From: Flavobacteriales bacterium
GTDB lineage: Bacteria; Bacteroidota; Bacteroidia; Flavobacteriales_G; Salibacteraceae
Assembly (NCBI GenBank): GCA_003499525.1
Contig: DNTB01000012.1
Span: forward strand, 24,164 to 88,163
Direction of reading: 5' to 3'
DNA length: 64,000 nt
Position 1 is the first letter of the stretch. Each line of letters opens with the position of its first letter. The position numbers were made by a program, and so were the translations under genes. Below, in pieces: positions 53,175-62,244 of the stretch. Under the pieces are notes generated by a model, which was not told the origin of the DNA, searched no databases, and was given only the letters and a program-made list of their open reading frames with translations.

Positions 53175-54309
53175 AATAAAATGTTACCTCACTAAGGAAT
53201 ACTCCTGCGCAATCTACATGCCCCAGGTTACCTCCTTCAACAGTATCAACTGGAGCTGAAGCTGCGGTCATAAACTGCAGCGCTTCATAGGTATTCACCG
53301 GAAATACAGTTTCATCCCCAACACAGGATAGCAACCGATGCGGACTATTGGGTACCCAGTTATAATTATCGTTGGCAAGGAGAGCCTGCCAGAGCGGAGA
53401 GGACTTTGTGGTACTGTCTTGAAGCATGTTGGTCAAAAAGGAAGGATTTAAATATTCACTCACCTTGTTTGGAAGGTATGAATTGATTTCGTCGAGGCTG
53501 TGGGTTCCGTCGAAAAGGGTATCGAGGCCAACATCATAAGGTGATTGAAAAACGTCGCTCAAACTGTTGTAAATATTTCCGTATGCCGCCTGGTAAGAGA
53601 GGATGACGTACGGAAGAAAAGCCTGTGCAGAGTATTCCATGTCTTTCAACAACTCCAGAGCTTGCGCTCCACTTAGATGATATGGACCGGACCCGGAATA
53701 AACTCCGGCTATTTTAAACTCATTTTCCAGTTGGTTTTGCTGAACATATTTGCTGGTGGCCATGGCTGCATGCCCTCCTTGAGAATAGCCTGTGATGTAA
53801 ACTTCATTTCCATATTGCGAAGAAGTATCAGCATCTAAATGCTCTCTTAAGGCACGAATAATGTCCAAACCACTGGTTGCCTGTGTTTCTCCGTGCAGAT
53901 AAGGGTGAAAGTTTTGGTTAATTCCCAAACCAATGTAGTCTGGCATAGCGGTAAAATAGCCTTGTGATGCGATATGTAAGCCGATAAACTTTTCAAAACT
54001 GTTTTCCGAAGGAACTTCATTTCTTTTGGTTACAGTTCCATGATCGTATATCGCTATAGGCGCTTCAGACGGTACATTCGGTATCCAAAACAGACCTGAT
54101 ACAGTCGTAGGATTTCCATTGAGGTCGGTTGTGGTGTAATTGACATAGTATTCATCTACTTCGTACTTCGCATTTTGACCGATTATCAAGTTCGTCGCAA
54201 ATTTGGAGTAGGTTGCTCTGAATTCTGTGGATATTAGATTTTGTGCGATAGTCGATATTGATAACACATTGATTATCAATATTATGATTGGCACTTTTGC
54301 AATTTTCAT
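53086..54309 (-). CDS. Secretory lipase-type alpha/beta-hydrolase (frameshifted before its T9SS domain)
   Basis: A 407-codon frame: signal peptide (IIILIINVLSISTIAQ), then a hydrolase of the secretory lipase (LIP) type. The nucleophile elbow is GYSQGGHAAMA; IYDHGTVTKRN is an oxyanion-side loop and LGHVDCAG holds the likely catalytic His. The last 29 residues after VTFYF are out of frame. Removing one T (or adding two) in the run at 53173-53176 (complement) rejoins it to the T9SS tail. Predicted function is extracellular ester or peptide-ester cleavage. Confidence 0.8.
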   Translation of the reverse strand: MKIAKVPIIILIINVLSISTIAQNLISTEFRATYSKFATNLIIGQNAKYEVDEYYVNYTTTDLNGNPTTVSGLFWIPNVPSEAPIAIYDHGTVTKRNEVPSENSFEKFIGLHIASQGYFTAMPDYIGLGINQNFHPYLHGETQATSGLDIIRALREHLDADTSSQYGNEVYITGYSQGGHAAMATSKYVQQNQLENEFKIAGVYSGSGPYHLSGAQALELLKDMEYSAQAFLPYVILSYQAAYGNIYNSLSDVFQSPYDVGLDTLFDGTHSLDEINSYLPNKVSEYLNPSFLTNMLQDSTTKSSPLWQALLANDNYNWVPNSPHRLLSCVGDETVFPVNTYEALQFMTAASAPVDTVEGGNLGHVDCAGVFLSEVTFYFGLHSGINGTKFSLVTVRYLHQSLSSSHH

Positions 54310-54326
54310 GGATAGACTTTTTATGA

Positions 54327-55055
54327 TTACTGCTCAATAATAGAGCCGCTTCCAAGGCCGGAAGATACAATTTCAGGGTTTCCGCGTACGTATATATTTC
54401 CTGAGCCGTTGAGCTCAGCTTCGAGCGTATCGGTCACAATCACGTACGAAGAGCCTTTTCCGTTGACTTCTATGAAGGCGTTTTTGCTGAACATGGAATA
54501 GCTATCCAGAGTCCCGGTTGCCTGATGTGTAACGATCAAATCTCTGGCTTCTCCATTAAGCAGGGCAATCCCTGAACCCTGAACATCAATAAGAAGTGAA
54601 TCTATATCGACAGTGAGGTCTACATCGCCATTCCCACCGAGAATCACGCTGAGTTTTTCGGTTTCAAGCTTTTTACCTGAAGTGATTTTCCCCGGACCTT
54701 TTAAATTAAGCGTTTCGAGATAAGAGGTGTGAATTTCAACTTTGATGTCCTGATGATTCTCAATGCATTGACCGAAGCCAATAACTAAAACTGAATCAAC
54801 TACATCAGTTGTAATTGTTGCGGAAATATTCCGTTCAGCAACCAGAATTAAATAAGGTGTTGTCAGACCTGAATCCAGATTTATTTCTGCAACAGCGGAA
54901 ATTTTAAGCTCTACTTCGCTGAAGGGAGCGAGCTCTCGTCTTTTGCTAACCCGGGTTCCGTCGCCGCTTGCACAGTCATTCGAACAACTAGATAACAGAG
55001 CTATAAATAAGCCTAAAATGCCTGCCTTTATTCCTCTTCTCAAATTCATATCCAT
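54327..55055 (-). CDS. DUF2807 (head GIN domain) lipoprotein
   Basis: A 242-residue lipoprotein with lipobox LLSSC. The body is a right-handed beta-helix-like DUF2807 domain, with repeated KISAVAEINLDSG, NLKGPGKITSGK and VILGGNGDVDLTVD segments. Such domains are common in Bacteroidota surface or periplasmic proteins of unknown function. The frame opens with GTG at 55061, but the ATG at 55053-55055 (complement) is preferred; one 6 bases further in is also possible. It is divergent from miaE. Confidence 0.83.
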   Translation of the reverse strand: MDMNLRRGIKAGILGLFIALLSSCSNDCASGDGTRVSKRRELAPFSEVELKISAVAEINLDSGLTTPYLILVAERNISATITTDVVDSVLVIGFGQCIENHQDIKVEIHTSYLETLNLKGPGKITSGKKLETEKLSVILGGNGDVDLTVDIDSLLIDVQGSGIALLNGEARDLIVTHQATGTLDSYSMFSKNAFIEVNGKGSSYVIVTDTLEAELNGSGNIYVRGNPEIVSSGLGSGSIIEQ

Positions 55056-55084
55056 TGGCACGTCAAATTAAATGAAATATTGCA

Positions 55085-55113
55085 TTGGCCTTTTACACCA
55101 CCCTGTATTTTTG
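55085..55113 (+). promoter_or_regulatory. Candidate promoter of miaE (TTG-N18-TATTTTTG)
   Basis: TTG at 55085-55087 and TATTTTTG at 55106-55113 are 18 bases apart, close to the Bacteroidota TTTG-N19-TAnnTTTG form. The -7 box ends 4 bases before the ATG at 55118, so a transcript from it would be leaderless or nearly so. Confidence 0.5.
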
Positions 55114-55117
55114 TCAT

Positions 55118-55714
55118 ATGGCTAAAAGAATGCTCAGTTTAAAAGAAGGTACAGACCCGCAATGGGTTACACTAGTTCAGAAAGATTTAGAAGAAATACT
55201 CACAGATCATGCATGGGCAGAACAAAAGGCGGCTTCAACCGCAATTTCAATCATGGTTCAGTTCCCCGAGTTTAGTGAGGTGGTCACCTTTGCGGCTGAG
55301 GTGGCAAGAGAGGAGCTGGAGCATTTTCAGGATGTGCATAGAATCATTTTGGAAAGAGGCTTCATACTGGGAAGAGAAAGGAAAGACAAGTATGTACATG
55401 ATCTGATGACATTCTTCAAAAAAGGGGGGAGGTCACGAGAACAGATGCTCGTAGACAGGCTTCTTTTTGCAGCAATGATAGAAGCACGAAGTTGCGAGAG
55501 GTTTAGAGTTTTAGCCGATCATATCGATGATGAGGATCTTAGTAATTTCTATCGGCGACTTATGAAATCGGAAGCCGGACATTACAGCCAGTTTCTTCTT
55601 CTGGCAAAGAATGTTGGAGGGAAGGAAGCGGTTGACCAGCAGTGGAAGGCGTTTCTTGATCATGAAAAAGAGGTAATTTCCCGATATGGTAAATCCGCCG
55701 GTATTCACGGATAA
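55118..55714 (+). CDS. miaE: tRNA-(ms2io6A37) hydroxylase
   Basis: A 198-residue ferritin-like di-iron monooxygenase that hydroxylates the isopentenyl group of ms2i6A at position 37 of tRNAs. Iron ligands appear in WAEQKAAST, EVAREELEHFQDVH, MIEARSCERF and KSEAGHYSQF. The size matches MiaE. The ATG at 55118 gives MAKRMLSLKEG; the open frame begins 33 bases earlier. It needs MiaA and MiaB, neither in this window. Confidence 0.93.
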   Translation: MAKRMLSLKEGTDPQWVTLVQKDLEEILTDHAWAEQKAASTAISIMVQFPEFSEVVTFAAEVAREELEHFQDVHRIILERGFILGRERKDKYVHDLMTFFKKGGRSREQMLVDRLLFAAMIEARSCERFRVLADHIDDEDLSNFYRRLMKSEAGHYSQFLLLAKNVGGKEAVDQQWKAFLDHEKEVISRYGKSAGIHG

Positions 55715-55767
55715 ATGAATACCCAATATACCTTTATCAGTAACGTTAACCCGAACAAAGTAGGAAA

Positions 55768-58668
55768 ATGAGAAAAGTATTAATAGGCCTGGCCATAGCA
55801 GTAGTTCTGCTTGTTGTAGCGATTGCTATCGTTCCAATGTTTTTTAAAGATCGAGTGAAAAATGAAGCACTCAAGTATGCCAACGAATCCCTCAAAGGAG
55901 AGATGTACATTGGGGATGTTGACCTTAGCTTGATCTCGACTTTTCCCGACTTGAAAATTGTGTTTGAGGAAACTCGTTTGACTGGAGAAGATGAATTTGA
56001 GAATATCGATTTGATGAGTATTCAGGAAATTATACTTGTTGTTGACCTGTTGGAACTATTCGACGGTCAATTTATCATCCGGGAGATGGGAGTGAGTAAT
56101 GGTAAGGTGAATGTCGTGGTAATGAAAAATGGATTGGCAAACTACGACATAGCCGCAGTTTCCGAAGATGCAACCGAAGAAGCGTCTGTTGAAGAAGCTC
56201 AGAAAGAAGACCCGATATCCATTCAGGTAGATCGCTATTACCTCAAAGATCTGGATATCAGATACAGCGATCACAAGGGAGGTATGTTGATGGAAATTCT
56301 TCAATTGTATCATGAAGGGGAAGGAAAATTCAGTACTGAAGAATTTCTTCTTAAAACATCGACACAAATAGAAGAAATGACTTTTGAAATGGAAGGCCTG
56401 AAATATCTTAATAAGGTTACTCTAAAATCCGACCTTGATCTTCTGGTCAACCTTGTGGAGAGCAAATATGTCATTGATACCTCATTCGTTTCGTTAAATG
56501 CCCTTTCATTATTTCTGGACGGCTCTGTGATAATGCCTGATGAGCAAATGTTTTTAGACCTGAATTTTGGAACGAATCAGACTTCGATTACACAAATTTT
56601 GTCCTTAATTCCGGCTGTATATATGGCAGATTTTCAGAATATTGATGCCCATGGAGCATTCAAATTGAACGGTTTTGTAAAAGGTGAATACGCTTCGGAA
56701 GATGGAGGGGAAGTCTACCCTGCATTTGAGATAAATTCAAGTATTTCCGATGGTAATTTCGGTTATCCTGATTTACCCGCAAGAGCAGATAATCTGGAGA
56801 TGGACTTAAAAATCAACCATCCTGGTGGAGTTTTGGACCGCATGGTCATTGATCTTAAAAATCTCGAAGCTAAAATGGCAGGTAATGCATTTTCCGCCTC
56901 CATTTACGTTGAGCAACCGATGAGCAAGATGCTAAGTAAAGGGTCACTTAAACTCGATTTTGATATAAGTACTGTTCCTGAGTTTATACCCGTTGAAAAA
57001 TCTGAAGAATATCAGGGGAAAATCATTGCTGATTTAAAGTTTGACGCTGCCTTAGCCGAAATGGAACAAGGTGCATATGACAAGGCTGAATTCAGCGGCT
57101 TCATTGATGCTACATCCATTTCCGTTTCAGGTAACGATTTGCCACCGGGGTTAGGTATCGATCATATGCGAATGGAATTTAATCAGAATAAAGTCAGTTT
57201 GGAGGATATGAGGTTCCGAACACCCAGAACTCAAATGAGCATGAGTGGCTCATTGAGCAATTTCATACCCTGGTACATGGCGGATAAGGAATTGCTTGCT
57301 GATCTTAGTTTCAGTGCGGATACTATTTATGCAACAGACTGGATGGGAGAAGAAAGTAGTAATTCTAATCGTACTGAGGAGGCTCAGGATACAGCACAAA
57401 GCATGACGGAACCCCTGGAAGATCCTGAATGGGTTCCTAACAACATCAATGCAACAACCCGGGCTTCAATAAACAGATTAAATTATGAGAATTATGATCT
57501 CAACAACATTCAGAGTAAAATCCGGGTAGAAGGTGGAAAAGTTGTGATTGAAACAATGAAAGCCGATATGTTCGAGGGAAACTCATCCATTTCAGGCGTA
57601 TTAGAGCCTTATTCAGAGGGGAAAGCTCCATATCAAATTGATATTAATGCCAACTATTGGAAATTGAATAAGGTAGTCAAAACAGTGGAGACACTAGAAA
57701 GAATGGCACCTATCCTGAATTCTGCAACAGGTTTGATAAGCACTAAAATGGCCCTCAACGGTTCGCTTGACCGCTCCATGGAACCCATTTTAGATGAACT
57801 TCACTTTAATGGAAGGTTAAAGTCACAAAGCATTGGATTGGACAATGACAAGCTGGATGAGTTGGCCAGAATAACTAAAGTTGATAAGCTTTCCAGTCTT
57901 CAGCTAAATGACATCGATGTGTCATATTCTTTCAAAAACGGTAAACTAATAACCGAGCCTACGACTTTTAGGCTCAACGGCAATGACGCGGCTTTCAACG
58001 GATACACCACCCTGGACCAAGAAATTAACTATGATATTGAAACGGAGATGCCCACTTCCGATCTGGGAGAATCAGTAGCTTCAGGTGCTGAGCAGTTGAG
58101 CAGTTTTTTAAGTGCCTATGGGGTAGAGGGGGCTATTCCAGAAACCATTCCACTTGGCGTAAAAATCACGGGTACCGTTGACAACCCGAAATTTGTTCCC
58201 CGTTTAGGAGATATTTCTGGGAGCGCTTCCCAAAGCACAAAAGAGGCGGTAAGGGAAAAAGTAGAGAAGGAAATAGAAATGCAAAAAGAAAGAGGCAAGG
58301 AAGAGGCCAGAAAACAAGCACAAAAGATCATCGCAGATGCTCGAAAAGAAAAAGAGAAATTGGTGAAGGAGGCCCAAAGGAGGGCGGATCAATTAAAGAA
58401 AGAAGCCCGAAAGCAGGCCGGTAATTTGCGAAGTGAGGCAGATAAACAAGCAAAAAAACTCGAGGAAGAGGCCGCCAATCCTATTCAGCAAATGACAGCA
58501 AAAGCTGCTGGCGATGTATTGAGAAAAGAAGCTGATAAGAAAGCAAATGATTTGGTAAAGGAAGCGGATAAGCAGGCAGAAAAGTTAGTGAAACAAGCTG
58601 AAAAACAAGGAGATAAGTTAATTAACGATGCAGAAAAAAAAGCCGAGGAAAGCATTGAATCCCGATGA
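55768..58668 (+). CDS. AsmA family protein with a long charged C-terminal tail
   Basis: A 966-residue inner-membrane-anchored periplasmic protein. Residues 1-25 are a membrane helix, then the AsmA N-terminal domain (LKGEMYIGDVDLSLISTFPDL). A long beta-rich bridge runs to about 815, ending in the AsmA C-terminal region (LARITKVDKLSSLQLNDIDVSYSFKNGKL). AsmA/TamB-like proteins are thought to carry phospholipid to the outer membrane. The last ~148 residues (from about 58219) are a Lys/Glu/Ala-rich coiled-coil or helical tail like TolA's. The downstream OmpA gene begins inside this tail. Confidence 0.87.
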   Translation: MRKVLIGLAIAVVLLVVAIAIVPMFFKDRVKNEALKYANESLKGEMYIGDVDLSLISTFPDLKIVFEETRLTGEDEFENIDLMSIQEIILVVDLLELFDGQFIIREMGVSNGKVNVVVMKNGLANYDIAAVSEDATEEASVEEAQKEDPISIQVDRYYLKDLDIRYSDHKGGMLMEILQLYHEGEGKFSTEEFLLKTSTQIEEMTFEMEGLKYLNKVTLKSDLDLLVNLVESKYVIDTSFVSLNALSLFLDGSVIMPDEQMFLDLNFGTNQTSITQILSLIPAVYMADFQNIDAHGAFKLNGFVKGEYASEDGGEVYPAFEINSSISDGNFGYPDLPARADNLEMDLKINHPGGVLDRMVIDLKNLEAKMAGNAFSASIYVEQPMSKMLSKGSLKLDFDISTVPEFIPVEKSEEYQGKIIADLKFDAALAEMEQGAYDKAEFSGFIDATSISVSGNDLPPGLGIDHMRMEFNQNKVSLEDMRFRTPRTQMSMSGSLSNFIPWYMADKELLADLSFSADTIYATDWMGEESSNSNRTEEAQDTAQSMTEPLEDPEWVPNNINATTRASINRLNYENYDLNNIQSKIRVEGGKVVIETMKADMFEGNSSISGVLEPYSEGKAPYQIDINANYWKLNKVVKTVETLERMAPILNSATGLISTKMALNGSLDRSMEPILDELHFNGRLKSQSIGLDNDKLDELARITKVDKLSSLQLNDIDVSYSFKNGKLITEPTTFRLNGNDAAFNGYTTLDQEINYDIETEMPTSDLGESVASGAEQLSSFLSAYGVEGAIPETIPLGVKITGTVDNPKFVPRLGDISGSASQSTKEAVREKVEKEIEMQKERGKEEARKQAQKIIADARKEKEKLVKEAQRRADQLKKEARKQAGNLRSEADKQAKKLEEEAANPIQQMTAKAAGDVLRKEADKKANDLVKEADKQAEKLVKQAEKQGDKLINDAEKKAEESIESR

Positions 58669-60712
58669 GCAGGGTTATATATTTTCCACAATATTTATCA
58701 CAATTGTTCTAATCGTTTTACCTCTGTTGCTAGTATCCCAGGATGACTGCGCATTAAGTACAAATACCAAAGCCAATAAACTTTATGAGAAAGGAATAAA
58801 CCGGAAGAAGTACTCTTTTTCGGAACGGAAACAGTTCTTAGCCGAAGCACTGGTTGCTGATGAGGATTTTACGCTTGCCCGCTGGAAAAAGGCTCAAATG
58901 ACCATACGGGATGCAATTCTTCGGAATAAAACCTACTTCAAGATGGAAAAGGAGTTACGGCAGGTTGTCGATGAATGTCCTGAGATACATAGTTCACCTT
59001 ATTATTTTCTGGCAGAAATATGTATGATGAATGCCGAATATGCTGATGCAGAACGTTTTTATCAGGAGTACATCAGTTTTGATTCGGACGAAGAGGCTAA
59101 ATACAGTAGCAAATACGATGAGTACTATGAAACCTCAAAGAAGAACCTTGAAATTGCTTCTTTTTTGAATAAACAATACAGCAATCCAAAGCCGATGAAC
59201 CCATTGGTACTGGATCCGCCCTCCACTTCGGAAGTAGAAGAATATTTACCTTGTCTATCTCCGGATAATGAAGTTCTGTATTATACCAGTCGAAAAACAG
59301 TAAAAACCACAAATAGAGGGAGTTATATACAAACAGATGAGGTGAGTTACATAGAGCGATTTAATGCTTCCTTTGCCAATACCGGTGAATATGGGCCCGG
59401 TAAAGAGCTCGATTATCCTTTCAACCAGATAGAGGAACTCAACTACGGTGGGGCTACGATGACAGCCGATAATCGTGAAATGATATTGACTATTTGCGAA
59501 CCATCGAAAAACATGATGGCTTGTGACTTGTACTATTCTCGTTTCGAACCAACATGGAGCGATGTGGAAAGCCGCGATATTTTGCAGTGGACCTATCCGG
59601 AAAAAATGGGTTCAGAAATAAATACTGAAGAAGGTTGGGAGGCTCAACCCACCCTATCCAAGGATGGTAAATGGTTGCTTTTCGCGAGTTTAAGAGACGG
59701 CAGTGCCGGAATCGATATTTTCGAATCACGTCGAAACGAAAGGGGAGAATGGTCCAAGGCCAAACCACTGGATTTACCCATCAATACTACCGGAAATGAA
59801 AAAAGCCCTTTTTTCCACTCCGATAGTAAAACGTTGTACTTTGCCTCTAACGGACACCTGGGGCTCGGAGGTTATGACGTTTTCTTTGCAAAGTTACAGG
59901 ATGATCATACATGGTCTGAACCTATAAACCTCGGATTCCCAATAAATTCAGAATCTGACCAGCACGGATATATAGTCAGCCTCGATGGAACTAAAGCATA
60001 CTATTCTTCAAGAATGAATGCAGAAATGAAAAAAATGCCTACCACAGATATTTATCATTTCATCATGCCGGAAGATGTGCGCCCCGACAGAGTGATACTG
60101 GTAAAAGGAAAAGTAGAAAACCTCGAAGGGTTTTCGCCCAGAAAGGCGGTAGTAGAGTTTAGAAATACGGCCTCCAGAGAAATTGAAAAGTTCAAAGTAG
60201 ATTCAAATGATGGAACTTTTGCAGCCATTGTAAATGTTGCTGATAGTGGTGACCTTATTATGAGAATCAAAGGCAAAGAAGTTTCATTTAATAATCAATA
60301 CATTGAGATTAACAGGGAAGAGCGGGCAATGAAGATTATCAAGCAGGTTCAGGTTGAAAAAGTAAAGCCAGGTATTCATATAAAAATTGAGAATGTACAT
60401 TTTAAGACTAATTCTGCTGAACTTTCTGATGTATCCAGGGCCAGTCTTGAAGGTGTTATAGACTATTTAAACGAAAACCCGCAGATTAAAATATCCATTG
60501 AAGGACATACGGATGACGTCGGAAGCGAAGATGCCAACCTGGCTTTATCTGCAGAACGAGCATTTACTGTAAAAGGCTATTTAGAAGGGCATGATATCGA
60601 CCCGGATCGATTGAAATTCAAAGGATGGGGAGAGAGTAAGCCAGTTGCTTCAAACGTTACAGCAGAAGGCCGAGCCAGAAACAGAAGAATTGAAATTGTA
60701 ATTCTGGACTGA
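58628..60712 (+). CDS. PD40 beta-propeller/OmpA family protein
   Basis: A 694-residue envelope protein. A hydrophobic N-terminal helix (FSTIFITIVLIVLPLLLVSQ) is a signal or anchor. A TPR-like helical region follows (about 60-180), then a PD40 propeller (PCLSPDNEVLYYTSRK, PTLSKDGKWLLFASLRDGSAG, FASNGHLGLGGYDVFFAK). An OmpA peptidoglycan-binding domain ends it, with IEGHTDDVGSEDANLALSAERA and RARNRRIEIVI. The ATG at 58628 overlaps the AsmA gene by 41 bases; a TTG at 58655 is an alternative. Proteins of this design are common in Bacteroidota and some belong to gliding or T9SS (PorE-like) complexes. Confidence 0.87.
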   Translation: MQKKKPRKALNPDEQGYIFSTIFITIVLIVLPLLLVSQDDCALSTNTKANKLYEKGINRKKYSFSERKQFLAEALVADEDFTLARWKKAQMTIRDAILRNKTYFKMEKELRQVVDECPEIHSSPYYFLAEICMMNAEYADAERFYQEYISFDSDEEAKYSSKYDEYYETSKKNLEIASFLNKQYSNPKPMNPLVLDPPSTSEVEEYLPCLSPDNEVLYYTSRKTVKTTNRGSYIQTDEVSYIERFNASFANTGEYGPGKELDYPFNQIEELNYGGATMTADNREMILTICEPSKNMMACDLYYSRFEPTWSDVESRDILQWTYPEKMGSEINTEEGWEAQPTLSKDGKWLLFASLRDGSAGIDIFESRRNERGEWSKAKPLDLPINTTGNEKSPFFHSDSKTLYFASNGHLGLGGYDVFFAKLQDDHTWSEPINLGFPINSESDQHGYIVSLDGTKAYYSSRMNAEMKKMPTTDIYHFIMPEDVRPDRVILVKGKVENLEGFSPRKAVVEFRNTASREIEKFKVDSNDGTFAAIVNVADSGDLIMRIKGKEVSFNNQYIEINREERAMKIIKQVQVEKVKPGIHIKIENVHFKTNSAELSDVSRASLEGVIDYLNENPQIKISIEGHTDDVGSEDANLALSAERAFTVKGYLEGHDIDPDRLKFKGWGESKPVASNVTAEGRARNRRIEIVILD

Positions 60713-60750
60713 TTCGTAAGGATTCAAAATTTACAACGCGGTACAATATC

Positions 60751-60758
60751 TATATTTG
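60751..60758 (+). promoter_or_regulatory. TAnnTTTG -7 box upstream of pyrR
   Basis: TATATTTG ends 6 bases before the ATG at 60765. No attenuator-like hairpin is visible in the short gap between the OmpA gene and pyrR, so PyrR here may not act by the RNA-binding mechanism known in Bacillus. Confidence 0.4.
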
Positions 60759-60764
60759 CCCCTC

Positions 60765-61307
60765 ATGGAGCCAAGGGAAATTCTCAATCACAGGCATCTT
60801 CAGTTAACGGTTGAACGGCTGTGCTATCAGCTCATCGAAAATCACGGAAACTTTGATCATTCCGTATTGATTGGATTGCAACCCAGAGGTGTTGTGTTTT
60901 CTAAAATCATTTATGAAAAGCTGAAAGAGCTTGAGATTGATTTCAGCGGTGAGTATGGCGTTTTGGATGCCTCTATGTATCGGGATGATTTCCGTCGTCG
61001 GAGCAAACCCATTGAGATACAAAATACAGATCTGGATTTTTCCATTGAAGGTAAAAAAGTGGTCTTAATTGATGATGTTCTGTATACGGGAAGATCGATA
61101 AGAGCTGCACTTGATGCACTTATGGATTTTGGACGTCCATCCATGGTTGAGTTTCTGGTTTTAATTGACCGAAGGTTCAGTAGACAAATCCCGATCAAGG
61201 CGGACTATGTGGGCAGAATAGTTGATGTAGTAGCCTCTGAACGTGTACGTGTTGTTTGGGAAAAAAGCCAGGGAAGTGTTATACTCGACAAAGCTGCAGA
61301 CTCATGA
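60765..61307 (+). CDS. pyrR: Bifunctional PyrR uracil phosphoribosyltransferase/regulator
   Basis: A 180-residue phosphoribosyltransferase with the PRPP-binding motif VVLIDDVLYTGRSIRAALDAL and the PyrR-type GLQPRGVVFSKI and YRDDFRRRS segments. In Bacillus it binds pyr mRNA to control pyrimidine genes; in Bacteroidota the regulatory part is inferred only. The ATG at 60765 starts MEPREIL; a TTG 9 bases earlier is in frame. It overlaps pyrB by 4 bases (ATGA), a clear coupling. Confidence 0.92.
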   Translation: MEPREILNHRHLQLTVERLCYQLIENHGNFDHSVLIGLQPRGVVFSKIIYEKLKELEIDFSGEYGVLDASMYRDDFRRRSKPIEIQNTDLDFSIEGKKVVLIDDVLYTGRSIRAALDALMDFGRPSMVEFLVLIDRRFSRQIPIKADYVGRIVDVVASERVRVVWEKSQGSVILDKAADS

Positions 61308-62236
61308 GTGAACTTAGTGTAAACCATCTTTTAGGTATAAAAGGACTCACAGAAGATGACCTAAACCTCATCATTGAAACCGCCGACCAGTTTAAAGATG
61401 TATTGAGCCGCCCCATTAAGAAAGTGCCTTCTCTGAGGGACATTACCATTGCTAACTTGTTTTTTGAAAATTCGACTAGAACCAGACTTTCTTTTGAGCT
61501 TGCTGAAAAAAGACTATCGGCGGATATTGTCAACTTTTCTGCAGCTGCATCGTCGGTTAAAAAAGGCGAAACCTTAATTGATACGGTAAACAACATTCTC
61601 TCCATGAAGGTAGACATGGTGGTAATGCGCCATTCCCGTCCGGGAGCACCACATTTTTTAGCAAGTAGAACTAAGGCGAGCGTAATCAATGCCGGAGATG
61701 GGGCCCATGAGCATCCTACACAAGCTCTTTTAGATGCTTATTCCATTCGTGAGCGATTAGGGAAACTTCAAGGTGTTAAGGTATTAATTGTAGGGGACAT
61801 TACACATTCTCGAGTGGCAATCTCAAACATATTCAGCTTGCAAACTCTTGGAGCTGAGGTTCGAGTTTGTGGTCCAAGAACCCTTATTCCAAAGCATATT
61901 GAAAGCCTTGGAGTGAAAGTGGAATATGATCTTATGAAAGGACTACAATGGTGCGACGTCGCTAATATGCTCCGCATTCAGCTCGAGCGACAAGACATTA
62001 AATATTTTCCTTCCCTAAGAGAGTATACCATGCTCTATGGCTTAAACATGGAACGACTGAATCAACTCGACAAGCAAATCGTCATCATGCACCCAGGACC
62101 AATTAATAGAGGAGTGGAAATCACCTCAGAAGTAGCAGATTCTGAACATGCCATTATCCTGGACCAAGTGGAAAACGGAGTGGCCATACGTATGTCAGTT
62201 CTGTATCTGCTTGCCGAGAAAACGGTGAGGAATTAA
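61304..62236 (+). CDS. pyrB: Aspartate carbamoyltransferase catalytic subunit
   Basis: A 310-residue enzyme making carbamoyl-aspartate, the committing step of pyrimidine synthesis. It has the carbamoyl-phosphate motif FFENSTRTRLSFE, HEHPTQALLD, GDITHSRVAIS and MHPGPINRGVE. No pyrI regulatory gene is adjacent. The ATG at 61304 is set by the overlap with the pyrR stop. Confidence 0.96.
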   Translation: MSELSVNHLLGIKGLTEDDLNLIIETADQFKDVLSRPIKKVPSLRDITIANLFFENSTRTRLSFELAEKRLSADIVNFSAAASSVKKGETLIDTVNNILSMKVDMVVMRHSRPGAPHFLASRTKASVINAGDGAHEHPTQALLDAYSIRERLGKLQGVKVLIVGDITHSRVAISNIFSLQTLGAEVRVCGPRTLIPKHIESLGVKVEYDLMKGLQWCDVANMLRIQLERQDIKYFPSLREYTMLYGLNMERLNQLDKQIVIMHPGPINRGVEITSEVADSEHAIILDQVENGVAIRMSVLYLLAEKTVRN

Positions 62237-62244
62237 TTTGAAAA

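Noticed and set aside
58219..58668. AsmA tail as a separate low-complexity or misread frame
   Set aside because: The tail is in the same uninterrupted frame as the AsmA body, with consistent heptad-like composition, so it is part of the protein.
60713..60764. PyrR-binding attenuator before pyrR
   Set aside because: The gap is only 52 bases, with no anti-terminator/terminator hairpin pair and no anti-antiterminator loop sequence.
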